Assembly: GCA_036346255.1 (NCBI GenBank)
Contig: JAYEVH010000352.1
Coordinates: forward strand, 1 to 64,000
Source of the DNA: Ampelocalamus luodianensis
Lineage: Eukaryota; Streptophyta; Magnoliopsida; Poales; Poaceae
Length of the DNA stretch: 64,000 nucleotides
Reading direction: 5' to 3'
Shown here: piece by piece, positions 25,545 through 37,204 of the stretch
How the letters are laid out: each line of letters begins with the position of its first letter
Numbering within the stretch: position 1 is the stretch's first letter
Notes under the pieces: model-generated
Told to the model about the DNA's origin: nothing
The model's input: only the letters and a program-made list of their open reading frames with translations
Database searches by the model: none
Position numbers and translations under genes: made by a program

Positions 25545-26035
25545 TGGGATCTGTTGTCCCGATCTTTCGGTGAGGATGATACAACTTGATTGGTGGAAGC
25601 TAACTCTCACGATCCAGGCTACAACCGTGCGATGACCGTTGCACCCGCAATCGTTGAACCAACTTCATGTTCGTTATCGACCTTGCCGCAGCGAGATCGA
25701 CCTAACCACGAAAGACTTTTCCTACATGCAATCAAGAATCAAGCAAGAAAAATAGATGAAGCAACGAACTTGCTGAATAGGAATTGAGGAACAAGGATAG
25801 ATGTATTGAATAATTTGGGGTTCCGTCGATAATGTCTGGTTGCACTAGTCGTACAAGCAAACGATGGTGTTTCTAGCCTAAGCAGAAATCAATCTAACAA
25901 AACCCACCAAACCCTAAGGGTGGTTGCCACTATATAAAGGAGGGAGAGAGGGGCGGCGGCCAACACACACACGACCTAATGCCGTTTCTATCTCTAACTC
26001 CCGTATCATACAAAGATTCTTTCCTAATACAGTTA
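25545..26035 (-). mobile_element. LTR fragment split by the CACTA insertion
   Basis: Begins TGGGATCTG next to the primer site and runs to the CACTA target site; it should resume at 37586 (ACGGAAAGATTAC). A TATA-type word TATATAAAGG is at 25931-25940. No partner LTR is seen, so the element is incomplete and its superfamily (probably copia by primer-site spacing) is inferred only. Confidence 0.45.
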
Positions 26036-26545
26036 CACTACTACACACAGCCTCATCACAGACGGTTCGGAACAGTCATCACAGACGGTTCCGAACCGTC
26101 TGTATTTTTGTACGTCTGTGATAAACTGGCGGTTATCACAGACGGTTAAAAATCCGTCTGTGATAAGTCACAACACAGATAGTTCTAATTATATAACCGT
26201 CTGTGCTATCTAATTACCACAGACGGCTCTATTAAAGAACCGTCGGTGATAGACGTATATCACAGACGGCTCTATTTACGAACCGTCTGTGATATGCACA
26301 TATCGCAGACGGTTCTATTTAGGAACCGTCGTGATATGCACATATCCCGCACGGTTCTAATTATATAACCGTCATGATATACACATATCCCGCACGTTCG
26401 TAAATAGAACCGCTCGTGATAAAAAGTGATCCTGAGCGGTTCTATTTACAACCGCTCGGGATATGTGTATATCATGCATTTGTTATTAAATAGAGTCGTC
26501 AGATATGCATATCACGCATGATTTGATTGTTAAACCGTCGCGATA
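26036..26545. repeat. CACTA left terminal and subterminal repeats
   Basis: Terminal repeat followed by about ten inverted pairs of a CACAGACGG/CCGTCTGTG core spaced by 6-12 bases. Toward the inner end the core changes to CGACGG/CCGTCG and GAGCGG/CCGCTC forms. Confidence 0.85.
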
Positions 26546-26799
26546 GTTATTTCAGCCTAACTATTTTTTTAAAAAATTTCGGCTAGCCTCAGGAATTGCT
26601 AGCCATGCCCTCTGAAAATAAGCAGGCAGAAAATAGATACATCACAGATAAATCAATCGTTGACAACCCAAAGTGATCATTGTCAATTACAAACGAACAT
26701 ATATGTCAAATATTGTCGCTAGTGTACCATTGAATTACAACTATTCAAAGTGAATTACAACTATATCAAATATATATTAATTGTTTCAAGGTCGTTCAA

Positions 26800-29700
26800 G
26801 AGTGAAACTCTCCGCTGGCGCAATGATATCCGTCATGATGAAGGTGCAGAGCCTCCTCGAACATTCGAGATCTCTTTCTGAACGAGTGAATCTAAATCTA
26901 TATTCAAAACCTACAAACAAGAGTAAAGTGTTACACATATATATTTAAATTTATAATTAGCAATTATTGCGAGATTGACCAACCTCGGGATCCGACAACC
27001 TAGCACTCATGAGAATCTGCATATGATGGCAAACGTAGAATGCACATTCTTCTGCTTTTTGCTAGCGGCACTGAAAAAATAGAATTACATATATAGGTAT
27101 AGTCAGTTCGAGACGCATTATTACTAAGTATGATATAGGATTATTGTGTTGTAGCACGCATCGAAAATCGCCCCGTGATTAAGTGTGGCGTTCGTTCCTT
27201 GTATAGCCCTCCTCAAGAACATAGGAGATGAACGACCTACATGTTTCCAAAAAGTTAACCTCGGCCATTTCAAATGAAGGAAGACTACAATAGAGTTATG
27301 TATGGAGGAAATGAGCACACCTGTCGAGTACTTCTTGCACAAGGGTCAAGTCGTGGCCTTTTTTCATTAGGGAATCAAGGTATAGTACCTGATTCCTCTT
27401 GGTATAATGACTAAAAGGATCCAGTGGTGCCTACTCATGTATGTCGCTATAGTCATTAAACCTAAGTTCATATCACGTATAAAGTACAAATGAAATTTGT
27501 ATAGCAAGTAGTGAAGCACTTACTTCGGTTGTAGGACACCATTATGTAGTCCCGTAGTTTTGAGCAAGCAATCCTCGCCGTTATGTATTTCGACGAGGAT
27601 GCGTCGCCAAGATGGTTTGCTCAGAGACCACGTGTGGGTCGAGAAACCCACCGGTTCTTTCAATCGCCGGGCAGTTTTAATCATGTATCTATACATAAGC
27701 AATGAGTTGTTATATTAATCGGTATTACGTGAATGTAGAACTTGATTGTACACACTTACGGTGTCCAAAGATTGTAGAAGTGAGGCATCGAGGGCTTTGA
27801 GATTGAATAGGTCGAATAAGTCGTCGAAGCCCACGATGAAGGGGGCTACCGTGGAGGAAATACTCTCCGTATCCGACGGTGATTCCATCAACGCACCCTT
27901 TCTCGCTTGGTCTTCGCAAGTACCGGCTATGCAAACTCGACAACCTAATCCAGCGTAGAGCTAATCTGTGCTCGCCGCCAACGGACTTCCGAAGAGTATT
28001 TCTTAGGTTAGGAGGCGGAGCGCCTTAATGTTCTTCGATTTCGATTTGTCTCGAACGACTCGCTCGCTCACGCGCCTTCCTCCGCCGACGACTCGAACCG
28101 TCTGGCAAAGATGCTTTTTTGTTCGTTCGTGTCTTCTACGGAACCGATGAGGCGGGCTGAAGCGAAGGTTGAGGTGCAATCATGGAGGGTCCTATTGAGA
28201 GGCATGGTCGTCGTGCGAGATGGTTGGGGTAGAGTCATCGAGGTTGAGGCGCCACCGCAGGTCCAGGCGATGTTCTTCTTGGGTCTGTTGGAGAGGCATG
28301 GTCGTGTTGAGATGGTTGGGGTGGAGTCATCAAAGGTTGAGACGGCACCGCAGGTCCGAGGCGATGTCCTTCTTGGGCCATCGGATAAAACCGCATACCG
28401 GCATCCCCTAGTGTTCGATGTCGCCGTTGGGCGAATCTCAGCGGGACGGCCCTAAATTGTCATGTACCATGTCCACCGACCTGGCGTAACCCTCGCGCCA
28501 CCGGGCACCGTGGTCGCACTATCCCTTCCATGCATGGATACACCACCCCACGCCTAGCCTCAATAGACATCCCAACCATCCTCACTTGAGCGTGCGATGC
28601 GCCGGCTCCTACAAACGACACGCAATTAGCTAAGGCGTCCTATAGGTCTATCTTTGGAGCATTCCGGAGATGTACATTACCTTGATGTCGCCGATAGGTA
28701 ATTGGACGTCATCATGTTCATAATTTTGCGTGGACGCAACGCTACTCTGATGTTGAGGAGGACTGCTCCCAAAACAACGGGGCGGCTTGCATCGGTTGAG
28801 GAGTAGGAGTTGATTCACTTGGTCCTGCAATCTTGCTATCTTTTCTTCAAATTTTGCAGAAGCTTTGTTCTCTTCCTTCAAATTTTGCAAGAAGCACATG
28901 TTCCAACTCGTCGCGACTCGCCTTGGATCTCTTCCGCTCCTATACGTGCGAGAGTCGTGCGGGAATCCATCCCTCCAAAATACGTTAACCCCTTTGTCTC
29001 GTGTGTGACCCGGGTGCTCCTTGTTTCCCAGAGCCATAGATAGTATATCCTTCTCCCTGTCTGCTTGGAAGGAGCCTTTCGAACATGCGGAACTCAATTC
29101 TTGCTGCAAGAGGTCATCATGTTATTATAGACATTATGAAGTTATGGACTTATTAACAACTAGGTAGTTCGAAGACATATTTACCACACGGTTGGCCACA
29201 TCCCGGTCTGCCGGGTTTGTGAAAGAGATTTCGCCCGAAGACGTGACTGATGCCCCCGCTCTTAACCAAGAGAGAGCGCGCTCGTCTGTGATCTCAGCAA
29301 ATGGCCTTGTTGCGTTCTCGTCCTCCGCGCCCATTGCGCGGTTTTACCGCGCACCAGCCGGTCTGCCGAGTTTGTGGGGTGAGTGTTCGTGTCTCGAGAG
29401 CCTTATGCGCCGCACTTTCCTCAAGAAATTCAGGCGTCGTCTTCATTTGCACAAAGGCGCCCCATATATCCCGCGACAAGAATTTATACGCCGTGAATGG
29501 CGTTCGACCCGTGTTCACGTGCTGTGACAAGCACACTCTTGAAGGTCCTCCACGCCTTTCCGATCGAGAGCAACGCCGCCGTTCCACGCGCGCCGTGTCT
29601 GCGGTGGGAAAGTGAACGATTTTAAAACTCGCCCACTGGTGGCGTCTCCGAACATCCGACACGGTGTCCGGCTCGGTGTGGTGATGGGGACCGCTCCTTC

Positions 29701-29898
29701 CAAGTATCCGCACACGGTCCGAATCTCGCCACGCTTTGGGGGACTCACAGAATCCCATTGGCATTGACCTCCGTGACGGCCATTAGGCTGGAGGAATTTT
29801 CGATGTTCCTCTCGCCATCTCGCAGACGCACCACTTTCCTCGAGATCCAGACGCATTCGCGACGCCGATGACGGCGGGCGAAGACGGCAGGACGCCAT
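26800..29898 (-). pseudogene. CACTA minus-strand gene (Ptta/En-Spm plant transposase-like, frameshifted)
   Basis: Probable accessory transposition protein. It starts near 29898 with MASCRLRPPSSASRM and continues through REEHRKFLQPNGRHGG and SPKAWRDSDRVR. Next come a conserved stretch TAYKFLSRDIWGAFVQMKTT (29390-29470), then DENATRPFAEITDERALSW (29280-29330), a helical segment (AKFEEKIARLQDQVNQL, about 28810-28860) and a tail near 28650. Pieces lie in different frames, so single-base shifts are frequent. Coding-like pieces further left (27520-27960, 27124-27342) could be its C-terminal exons; they were not recognised. The resemblance to plant transposase families with the 'Ptta/En/Spm' label is from memory and moderate. 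It is transcribed away from the TNP2 gene from the shared central region. Confidence 0.6.
28197..28380. repeat. Tandem duplication of about 94 bp inside the CACTA
   Basis: Two adjacent units each start GAGAGGCATGGTCGT and contain GAGATGGTTGGGGT and CACCGCAGGTCC-like words (28197-28290 and 28291-28380). They differ by a few substitutions and a 2-base gap. Confidence 0.75.
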
Positions 29899-30554
29899 GT
29901 CGCTACTTGCTATCTATATATGCACGAAGCAATATGCGTAAGCTCTAACCGACCGATTCAGCGGATGTACTCAACTTAACCGAAAATGATGCACAAACGT
30001 AATATATAAAGAAGGATTGATGGTAGTTTGTGCTCTTAGAAGGAGAGTTGCGAAGAACAAGTCTTTGCCATCTCAATCCTATTGTCTATACTCTTCATTA
30101 AATGAATATGATAGTATAAATTCAAACTATGAGCTCTAAACAAGATTACTTTGCTTAATCATCAAATGATCTCAATCATTATCAAAATGATCTTAACTAT
30201 CACATTCAATATCGGATAAGACAAAATTTCATCACAGAGCATGTCAACAAAGCCCCACCGATCAATTTCGGTTCACATATTATCAAAGTCACATCACGAC
30301 GGTTCGTCAATACAATAGAGCTCAAGAATGAACTAACAAGATATCAAATTGACAATAGCATTCAACCATCTGCTCAACGAAAGTAACAAATTAACAAGAT
30401 ATCAAATTGACAAGAGCAAGTAATACAATAGAGCTCAAGAATCAACTAACAACTATCACATTCAATCTCAAGATAAGACAAAGTTCATCACGAGCATGTC
30501 AACAAAGCCCATCGATCTTTAGTACTCACAGAGAGGAATACTCACAGAGAGGAT

Positions 30555-30830
30555 GCCGCACAACAACTCACGGTGCAAGGAGGAGGCCGACGCGGGGAGG
30601 AGGGAGGCACGGGGAGGAGGCCGACACGGGGAGGAGGACGGCGCAGGGAGGAGGACGGCGCCGGGAGGAGGCCGGTGCAGGGGAGGAGGACGGCGCGGGG
30701 AGGAGGCCGGCGCAGGGGAGGAGGCCGGTGCAGAGGGACGAGGCCGACACGGGGAGGAGGCTGGTGCAGAGGGACGAGAACGACACGGGGAGGAGGCCGC
30801 GCGTCGAGGCGGAGGCAGCGTCGTCGATGA
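30555..30830. repeat. GC-rich minisatellite upstream of the CACTA minus-strand gene
   Basis: Degenerate tandem units of the type GGGGAGGAGGCCGGCGCAG. It lies in the expected 5' leader of the minus-strand gene. All six frames stay open because of composition, so ORFs here carry no weight. Confidence 0.75.
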
Positions 30831-30963
30831 AGGGGCAGCGGCGTCGGGTCTTACGGCCGGGGAGGTGAACGGGCGAACCCTAGAGGAGCCGAGAGAGCGC
30901 GCGAGAGCCTAAGGAGCGCGGGAGAGGAAGTGACGAGTAAAGAGCAAAACCCTAGCGGTGCGC

Positions 30964-31329
30964 CTTTTTATAAAGATATCACGACGGCTCTATTAAAGCA
31001 CCGTCGTGATAAGATATCTGAGCAGTTCCATTAAATAACCGCTTTGATATGGAGGATATCACAGACGGTTATTTAATGGAACCGTCTGTGATATTGAGGA
31101 TATCACAAACGGTTCGTAAATAGAACCGTCTGTGATGTGAGCATATCAAAGACGGTTCTCCTTACTAACCGTCTGTGATATGGAGGATATCACAGACGGT
31201 TCCACATGGAGCCGTCTGTATAAGTTAAACACAGACGGTTATTCAAAGTAACCGTCTGTGATATTGAGGATATCACAGACGATTGGGAATAAGAACCGTC
31301 TGTGATATTCCACCCCTATAAATATAAAG
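30964..31329. promoter_or_regulatory. Central palindrome array with two divergent TATA boxes (bidirectional promoter of the CACTA)
   Basis: About seven inverted pairs of the CACAGACGG/CCGTCTGTG core (30976-31312) lie between a minus-strand TATA (CTTTATAAAAAGG, 30964-30975 region) and a plus-strand TATA (CTATAAATATAAAG, 31316-31329). The motif is the same as in the subterminal arrays at both ends. In En/Spm it is known that the DNA-binding transposase protein acts on such motifs near the promoter; here the motif array fills the whole intergenic region, so self-regulation of both genes is a reasonable inference. Confidence 0.65.
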
Positions 31330-31740
31330 ACCAGCATGCACTTCGCCTCTCGCGCTTTGATCTCTTCTTTGGAATAGAGGGGTTTGAGAAGCTTTGCTCT
31401 GTGTTGGCTGTAGGAGGCTTGTTTATTTTGCTTTCCTTGTTCTTGGTTGTGGGTTGCCCTAGCAACTTATGGCTATTTGGCTTTGCATACTTGCTTGTAA
31501 GGCTTGGCTTTGGTACGTAGCTCTCGGTTTGGGTGTTGTGAATGAGAAGGACAGTGAGGAATCTCGCGGGATATTAGGAATTTTCGTCCTGAGCTCCGAG
31601 GGTAACGATCTTTAACTCTTTATATTTGCTCTAGGTTTATCTTTAATCAATTTTAGTGTATTTGGTTAATAGGAGGAGTAACGATATTTGCGCTTTATTA
31701 ATATAATTTAACACTACTAATTGTTACGTGTGTAGCGTAG

Positions 31741-34700
31741 ATGGACCGAAACTGGATGTACGGTGCGAACCGTGTGAGTGAAGAGTACATTAATGGCGTG
31801 ATTGCTTTTAAAAGAGCCGCGGAGCAAGATATGATGAATAAGATGTGATTGCGGTAATCTGAAGATTTTTAACAACCCGGCGCAGATCGTAGGGCACTTG
31901 ATTCGAAGGGGTTTCAAAAAAGGGTATACATGTTGGACCAGTCACGGTGAAGAGCAGATTATACAGGAAGTTAATAATGATGACATCGCCGAGGAAGTTA
32001 ATAATGATGACATCGCCGAGGAAGTCAACGATATGCCGGATGTGGATTGTGTTTTTGACGACGATAGGTCGCACGATGACAAACTGATCGATGCTACGCG
32101 ATGCGTATGGAAACTACAATGAGAGAGAGTTTTGTAAATTCGAAGCGCTTAATGGAGGACTCGGAAACCTTTGTTCCTCGGTCGCAGCCGAATACACAAG
32201 GTTGTCAACCGTACTTGAATTGCTGAAATTGAAGGCGAGCAATGGTTGGTCCGACAAGAGTTTCACGGCGTTGTTAGGTCTCCTAGCGGACATTCTTCCG
32301 GAGGGAAACGTGTTGCCCAGCACCACCTACCAAGCCAAGAAGGTTCTTTGTCCATTGGGAATGGAAGTAGAAAGAATACATGCATGTCCGAACGATTGTA
32401 TCCTGTATCGTAAAGAGTATGCAGACTTGCATGTATGTCCCGTGTGCAAAGCATCCCGATACAAGCGTAAGAATACCGCTAAGGTGAACCAAGGACCTCC
32501 GCTAAGGTGTTGTGGTATCGCTGTGATCCCACGTTTGAAGCGTTTATTTGCGAACCGAAAGGAGGCAAGATTGCTGCGTTGGCACTCGGATGAGCGTAAG
32601 AAAGATGGAAAACTAAGACACCCTGCTGATTCTGCCAAGTGGAGAAACTTCGATCGGACCTTCAAAGAGTTCGGTGCGGAACCGAGGAACATAAGGTTAG
32701 GGTTGAGTACGATGGAATGAATCCTTTCGGTAACATGAGCAAATGACATAGCACTGCCCGTGAATCTATGTATGTACAACCTTCCTCCGTGGTCGTGTAT
32801 GAAGCGGAAGTACATTTTGATGTCACTACTTATCCAAGGGCCAAGCAACACGGGAACGATATTGATGTGTACCTAGCACCATTATTTGGATGATCTTGTG
32901 ACACTGTGGAACGAAGGGTACAAGTATGGTATGCGCGACAAACGAGAACTTCTCTTTACGCGCCATGTTGTTCTCGCACTATCAATGATTTTCCCGCCCT
33001 TGGTAACCCGTCGGGCTTGATGACGAAGGAGCCAAAGCTCTGTTCGCACCGCTTAGATGGTACGGAGAGTGTATGGTGGAACAACTCGCGCAAAGCGTAT
33101 ATGCGTCATCAGTAGGTTCCTTCCGAGAGTCACCCATACCGCAAGATGAAGAAACAATTCGACGTAAATAAGGAGGACGATTCAGCTCCAAGGGCTTTTA
33201 GAGGAAAGAGGTCTATGATATGGTTAAGGATATCGATGTTGTGCTTGGGAAGGGACGTAAATTAAAACCCGTCGAAGAACATCCGGAAGAAGCGGTCAAT
33301 TTTTGGGACTTGCCTTATTGGGAGCACTTAGAAGTTCGTCCTTTGCATCGGCGCCATGCGTGGAGAAAAATGTATGTGAAAGCTTGATTGGTCTCTTACT
33401 GAACATTAGTGGCAAAACAAAGGATGGTGTTAACGCACAACGTGACTTGGTTGATATGAACATAAGGACCGAGTTAGCACCGAAAGAGACCGATAAAGGA
33501 CGAACATACCTTCCACCGCTTGCTACACTATGTCCAAGGCCGAGAGAAATGAATTGTGCCAAAGCTTGCATGGTGTCAAAGTCCCGTCCGTTACTCCGCT
33601 AACATTAATAAACTTGTTTCTATGCAAGATTTGAAATTAATTGGTATGAAGTCTCATGATTGTCATGTGCCGATGACACAAATGCTTCTCGTTACAATTA
33701 GGGGTATCTTGCGAACAAGGTCCGAGTGGCAATCTTGAGGTGTGTTATTTCTTCAACTCAATTGCTCGTAAGGTCATCGATCCCGAAGGACTAGATGCTA
33801 CTGCCGAGGTGGTGACGACTCTATGTCAACTTGAGATGTATTTCCTCCGTCATTTTTCGATATCATGGTCCATCTCATTGTTCATCTTGTGAAAGAGATA
33901 AAGATATGTGGTCTCGTGTTCCCACGTCATATGTACCGTTCGAGAGGTATATGGGAATTCTCAAATCCTACGACGGAATCGATCTCGTAGGAGGGCAAGA
34001 TCATCGAAGGTTATGCAACCGAAGAGGTCATTGAGTTCTGCGTCGACTACATGGCTCGTGGAACCGATAGGTGTGCCTCTATCTCGCCATGAGGAAAGGT
34101 GGATGGTATCGGGACCATCGGAAGGAAATCAATCACTCCCGATCCGGATACGCACGCTCAAGCCCATTTCACGGTCTTGCAACACATGACCCAAGTGTCC
34201 CCGCACATCGACGAGCACAAAGACATGGTACGCCAACGTAATCCGGACGGTCGAAGGTTTGGATCACGAGAGCACAACCGTCGGTTCAACGAATGGTTAA
34301 AGGTGCGAATCATGACCGGAGGTCATCAAGTGATGGTACGTTGCTATGGTTGGCAAAGGGCCACAATTTACAATTGTCACATGGCAAGGATATGACATAA
34401 ATGGGTACACATTTTATACGGCGGCTCGTGATAGGAAGAGCACAAATCGAGAATAGAGGTGTCCGCATAGATGCATTCGATCGATGGGTGAGGAGCTCAG
34501 ACTATGGGCAAATAGAGGAGATATGGGAGCTCGACTACGTGCTTTTCAAGATCCCCTATTTTGGTGCCGTTGGGTCCATCTCCACAAAGTGAAGGTCGAC
34601 AAATGCACGGCATCACTACCGTGGACCTCGATCGTGTCGGATACAAAGACGAACCATTTGTCTCAAGCAACCAAGTTGTTCAAGTCTTCTATGTAACCGA

Positions 34701-34877
34701 CCGGCAAATAAGAAGCGCCACGTAGTTCTTCATGGAAAAAGAAGGATTGTCGGAGTTGAGAATATAGTGGACGAGGAAGAATACAATCAATTTGACGAGT
34801 TGCCTCCTTTCGAGAGACGGATCGTGCTCGAGGAAGAACCCAATGAGGAAGCTAGCTATATGCGTCGATCATCATGA
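31741..34877 (+). pseudogene. CACTA TNP2-type transposase (TNPD homolog), several frameshifts
   Basis: Catalytic transposase of the CACTA superfamily. It starts MDRNWMYGANRVSEEYINGV (31741), the usual N-terminus. The Tnp2 region follows with ALLGLLADILPEGNVLPST (about 32265-32320), CPNDCILYRKEYADLHVCPV (32383-32441) and a DIDVYLAP-type motif (about 32860). A DUF4218-like segment (about 33735-34040, FFNSIARKVIDPEGLDA) and a DUF4216-like segment (about 34440-34740, ending FYVTD, HVVLHGKRRIVG) complete the order typical of the family. The frame shifts at about 31848, 32090, 32712 and several later points; introns do not explain these. A 27-bp direct duplication occurs at 31966-32019. Stop at 34875-34877. 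As given it cannot make a full protein, but sequencing error is a possible cause. Confidence 0.85.
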
Positions 34878-35099
34878 AGGACTATATTTTAATTAAGAAA
34901 TTACTCCATTGTAATTAATTTGTTCCATAACATCATGTGTTATGAACTTGTAATATGTCGTACGTATATTTTGATGTCAACGTGGAATTGTAATCGCTCA
35001 TGTCCTTGTGGACCGTATATTTTGGTGCATTAAAAATTCATTTAATTTGGAAAATAGTCCAGCTGCACCACCTTTCTAGAAACCTAAAAAACTAAAATT
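34878..35099. other. 3' flank of the TNP2 gene
   Basis: AT-rich stretch after the stop codon with AATTAATTTG words consistent with a 3' untranslated region. No other feature. Confidence 0.35.
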
Positions 35100-35881
35100 T
35101 TATGGCAAATAGTCTAACACCTTTGCAAAGAAACTGGTATACTCATGCCTAATCCTGCAGTCATCACTGCAGAAGACGACGTGAGTCGCCCCACCCTTCC
35201 ACACCGCAGCCGGTGCTCGTGCCGGTGGCCATCCTCCGACAGCGCCACACGCCCCGGTGGCGGCCTTCTTCCCACATCGCCGCTCGAACATGTCCGCGGC
35301 GAGCCTCTCGCACCGCTGCACTCCAGTTGGTCTTGGCCGTCTCGCACCGCCGCCGGTCGGCTCGTCCTCGACCGGCTGATGTAGTGCTTCCCAACGCCGC
35401 GCGTCTCGCCGGTAGAGGAGGAGACCGAGCACGTGGTCGCGCCTTGTGGCCGCCACGCCGCCGTTCAAGAACATGAGGCCACGCTACATGTCTTGGGGCG
35501 AAGACAAGCCCGAGGCCGACGATGAAACAAGCCCCGGGTTGCGGCGCCGCGGTGGTTGACGCATCGAGGTAGCGCTCGTTGTCCTGCCACTTCATCGCCT
35601 CCTCGCTCCAGCCGCCACGCGCTCCCCACGGCATGTTCCTTGGATACCTTGTACAAGGCCTTGCAACTCCAATATACGTACATACGAAAGTCAAGATGTT
35701 AGAATAAATAGTAAATGCACGCACGTATTTTGTAGGTATAAATATGTACGTCACGTTAATCGTAGGTGCATAGGTCCTCCATGGGCTGAGGAGAGCTCGC
35801 GGCCATACGGCCGACGATGTCGACGACGACATCGTGAGAAAGAGCGGCGATCACTGACCTCCTCGCCTTGGTGCTGGCCAT
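35100..35881 (-). pseudogene. Captured F-box/MYND-type protein gene fragment
   Basis: A host gene fragment carried by the CACTA. The minus strand starts MASTKARRSVIAALSHD (ATG at 35881) and continues DVVVDIVGRMAASS, the N-terminal half of an F-box. After an intron-like AT-rich interval (about 35670-35765) come YKVSKEHAVG and MKWQDNERYLDA. These are followed by a Sel1-like helix pair (FIVGLGLVFA, HVLGLLLYRRDARR) and a MYND-type end VFCSDDCRIRHEYTSFF. This domain order (F-box, Sel1-like repeats, MYND zinc finger) matches a known plant F-box family of SCF ubiquitin-ligase adaptors. The frame changes at several CAG/CTG-rich points and most zinc-binding cysteines before the last pair are not recovered. 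It lies between the transposase gene and the right end and is antisense to TNP2. Confidence 0.7.
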
Positions 35882-36009
35882 CATGCTCTACATGCTCATC
35901 ACCTTGGCGATTGCTGCGCGTACGTAGTCAAAACCGTGAGACGAAGAGGGATGGGAGTTTAATCTTTGGTGAATTATTAATTCTGTCTTATAAAGAACAT
36001 GATGGGAGT

Positions 36010-36475
36010 AACTGGCGTGCGAGACGAAGAGACAGTTGTGCGATGGTGAGATGAAGAGACATATCGCACGGGCGCGATGAAGAGGTAAGAAATATCACAG
36101 ACGGTTCTATCTTGGAACCGTCTGTGATGATAATATCACAGACGGTTCTATCGTGGACCCGTCTGTAACCACAATATCACAGACGGTTCTTTAATCGAGC
36201 CGTCTGTGCTACTAGTATATTACAGACGGTTCTTTAATAGAACCGTCTGTGATATGTACTATATCACAGACGGTTGAATATATAACCGTCTGTAATATAC
36301 TAGTATCACAGACGGCTCAATTAAAGAACCGTCTGTGATATCATATTACGACGGTTCCACAATAGAACCGCTCGTGATATTCGTACCTCTTCGTCTCCGC
36401 GCGATATGTCTCTTCATCTCACCATCGCTCTGACTCCGATGATTTGCGTCTCTTCGTCTCACGCTCTGAATTTAT
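36010..36475. repeat. Long inverted repeat around a palindrome array
   Basis: Left arm 36010-36090 and right arm 36384-36470 are reverse complements over words such as GCGATGGTGAGATGAAGAGA and GAGACGAAGAGAC. Between them lie seven inverted pairs of the CACAGACGG core (36092-36385). A transcript through it would fold into one long hairpin. Confidence 0.75.
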
Positions 36476-36539
36476 TCCTTGTTTTATATAAAAGGATCAT
36501 CCGCCATTGAAGATGATCATCCCACACACTTATAAGAAA

Positions 36540-37075
36540 ACGAAATGGCCGCCTCTTCCTTGTCGCCGCATTGATAGCCTTCCTCGCCCCGCATCGAGCA
36601 CCTCTCTCATTTGTCTGACAAGCGAAGTAGAAGAACAACTGTTTCAACAGTGTCTTCACTCCTCTGCCGCGAGAATTTGCGGAGCGGTGACGGCCACCTT
36701 TAAATCGTCTTGACATCCTCCTCCACCGTGTCTTGGGTGATCTCCCACTTTCGGCGAGTTTATCGTGTCGCCGACGTGGTCCTCGAATGAGGTTGCACGT
36801 CTCCAAGAGGCTTGCCGTGACTTGGGCTGCGTTATCGATGCGAAGCGATCGAATCCATCGGCCGAGACCCACGAAGCAGGGAAGAGAGGCTATGGGCTCA
36901 ATACTTCTTGATTCTATAGTACGATGGTCTTGAGGAGACACTCGAACGAGCGCGTCGTGGAGTGGACGCATTCGGGCGCGTTCGCTGCGATCGAGAACCG
37001 TCCGATGCCGACACCGTCGCTTATGAAGTATTGAAGACGGAGATAGCGACCTACCTCGTACTAGAAAAACTTTAT
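36540..37075 (+). pseudogene. Unrecognised coding remnant near the CACTA right end
   Basis: The plus strand has interrupted frames with a protein-like end: FLIL, then YDGLEETLERARRGVDAFGR and ADTVAYEVLKTEIATYL (about 36920-37065), preceded by EAIESIGRDPRSREERLWAQ (about 36838-36900). A G-, A- and E-rich composition unlike the flanking arrays suggests a captured or ancestral gene. Frames are interrupted at least twice. I do not recognise the family. Confidence 0.35.
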
Positions 37076-37204
37076 TTACAATTTTTTGGTTTTTACCTTT
37101 TGAAGAGTTATCTTTTCTTAATCTTTTGTTTAATTATATGAGAGAGTTTAATCTTTTGTTTAATTATGTCATGACGTGTGATCTTTTCTTAAGCTTTTTG
37201 TTTA

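Noticed and set aside
25931..25940. TATATAAAGG as a host gene promoter
   Set aside because: No gene follows on the plus strand before the CACTA insertion; it fits better as an LTR promoter word.
26060..26545. CRISPR-like array of short repeats
   Set aside because: The units are palindromic CACTA subterminal motifs with variable spacing in a eukaryotic transposon; there are no spacers of uniform length.
30407..30912. Arg/Gly-rich ORFs of 119-153 codons
   Set aside because: Frames are open in several phases because of the GGGAGGAGG minisatellite; they lie in the CACTA gene leader.
35145..35476. Plus-strand ORFs over the captured gene
   Set aside because: Antisense shadows of the F-box/MYND fragment, whose motifs are on the minus strand.
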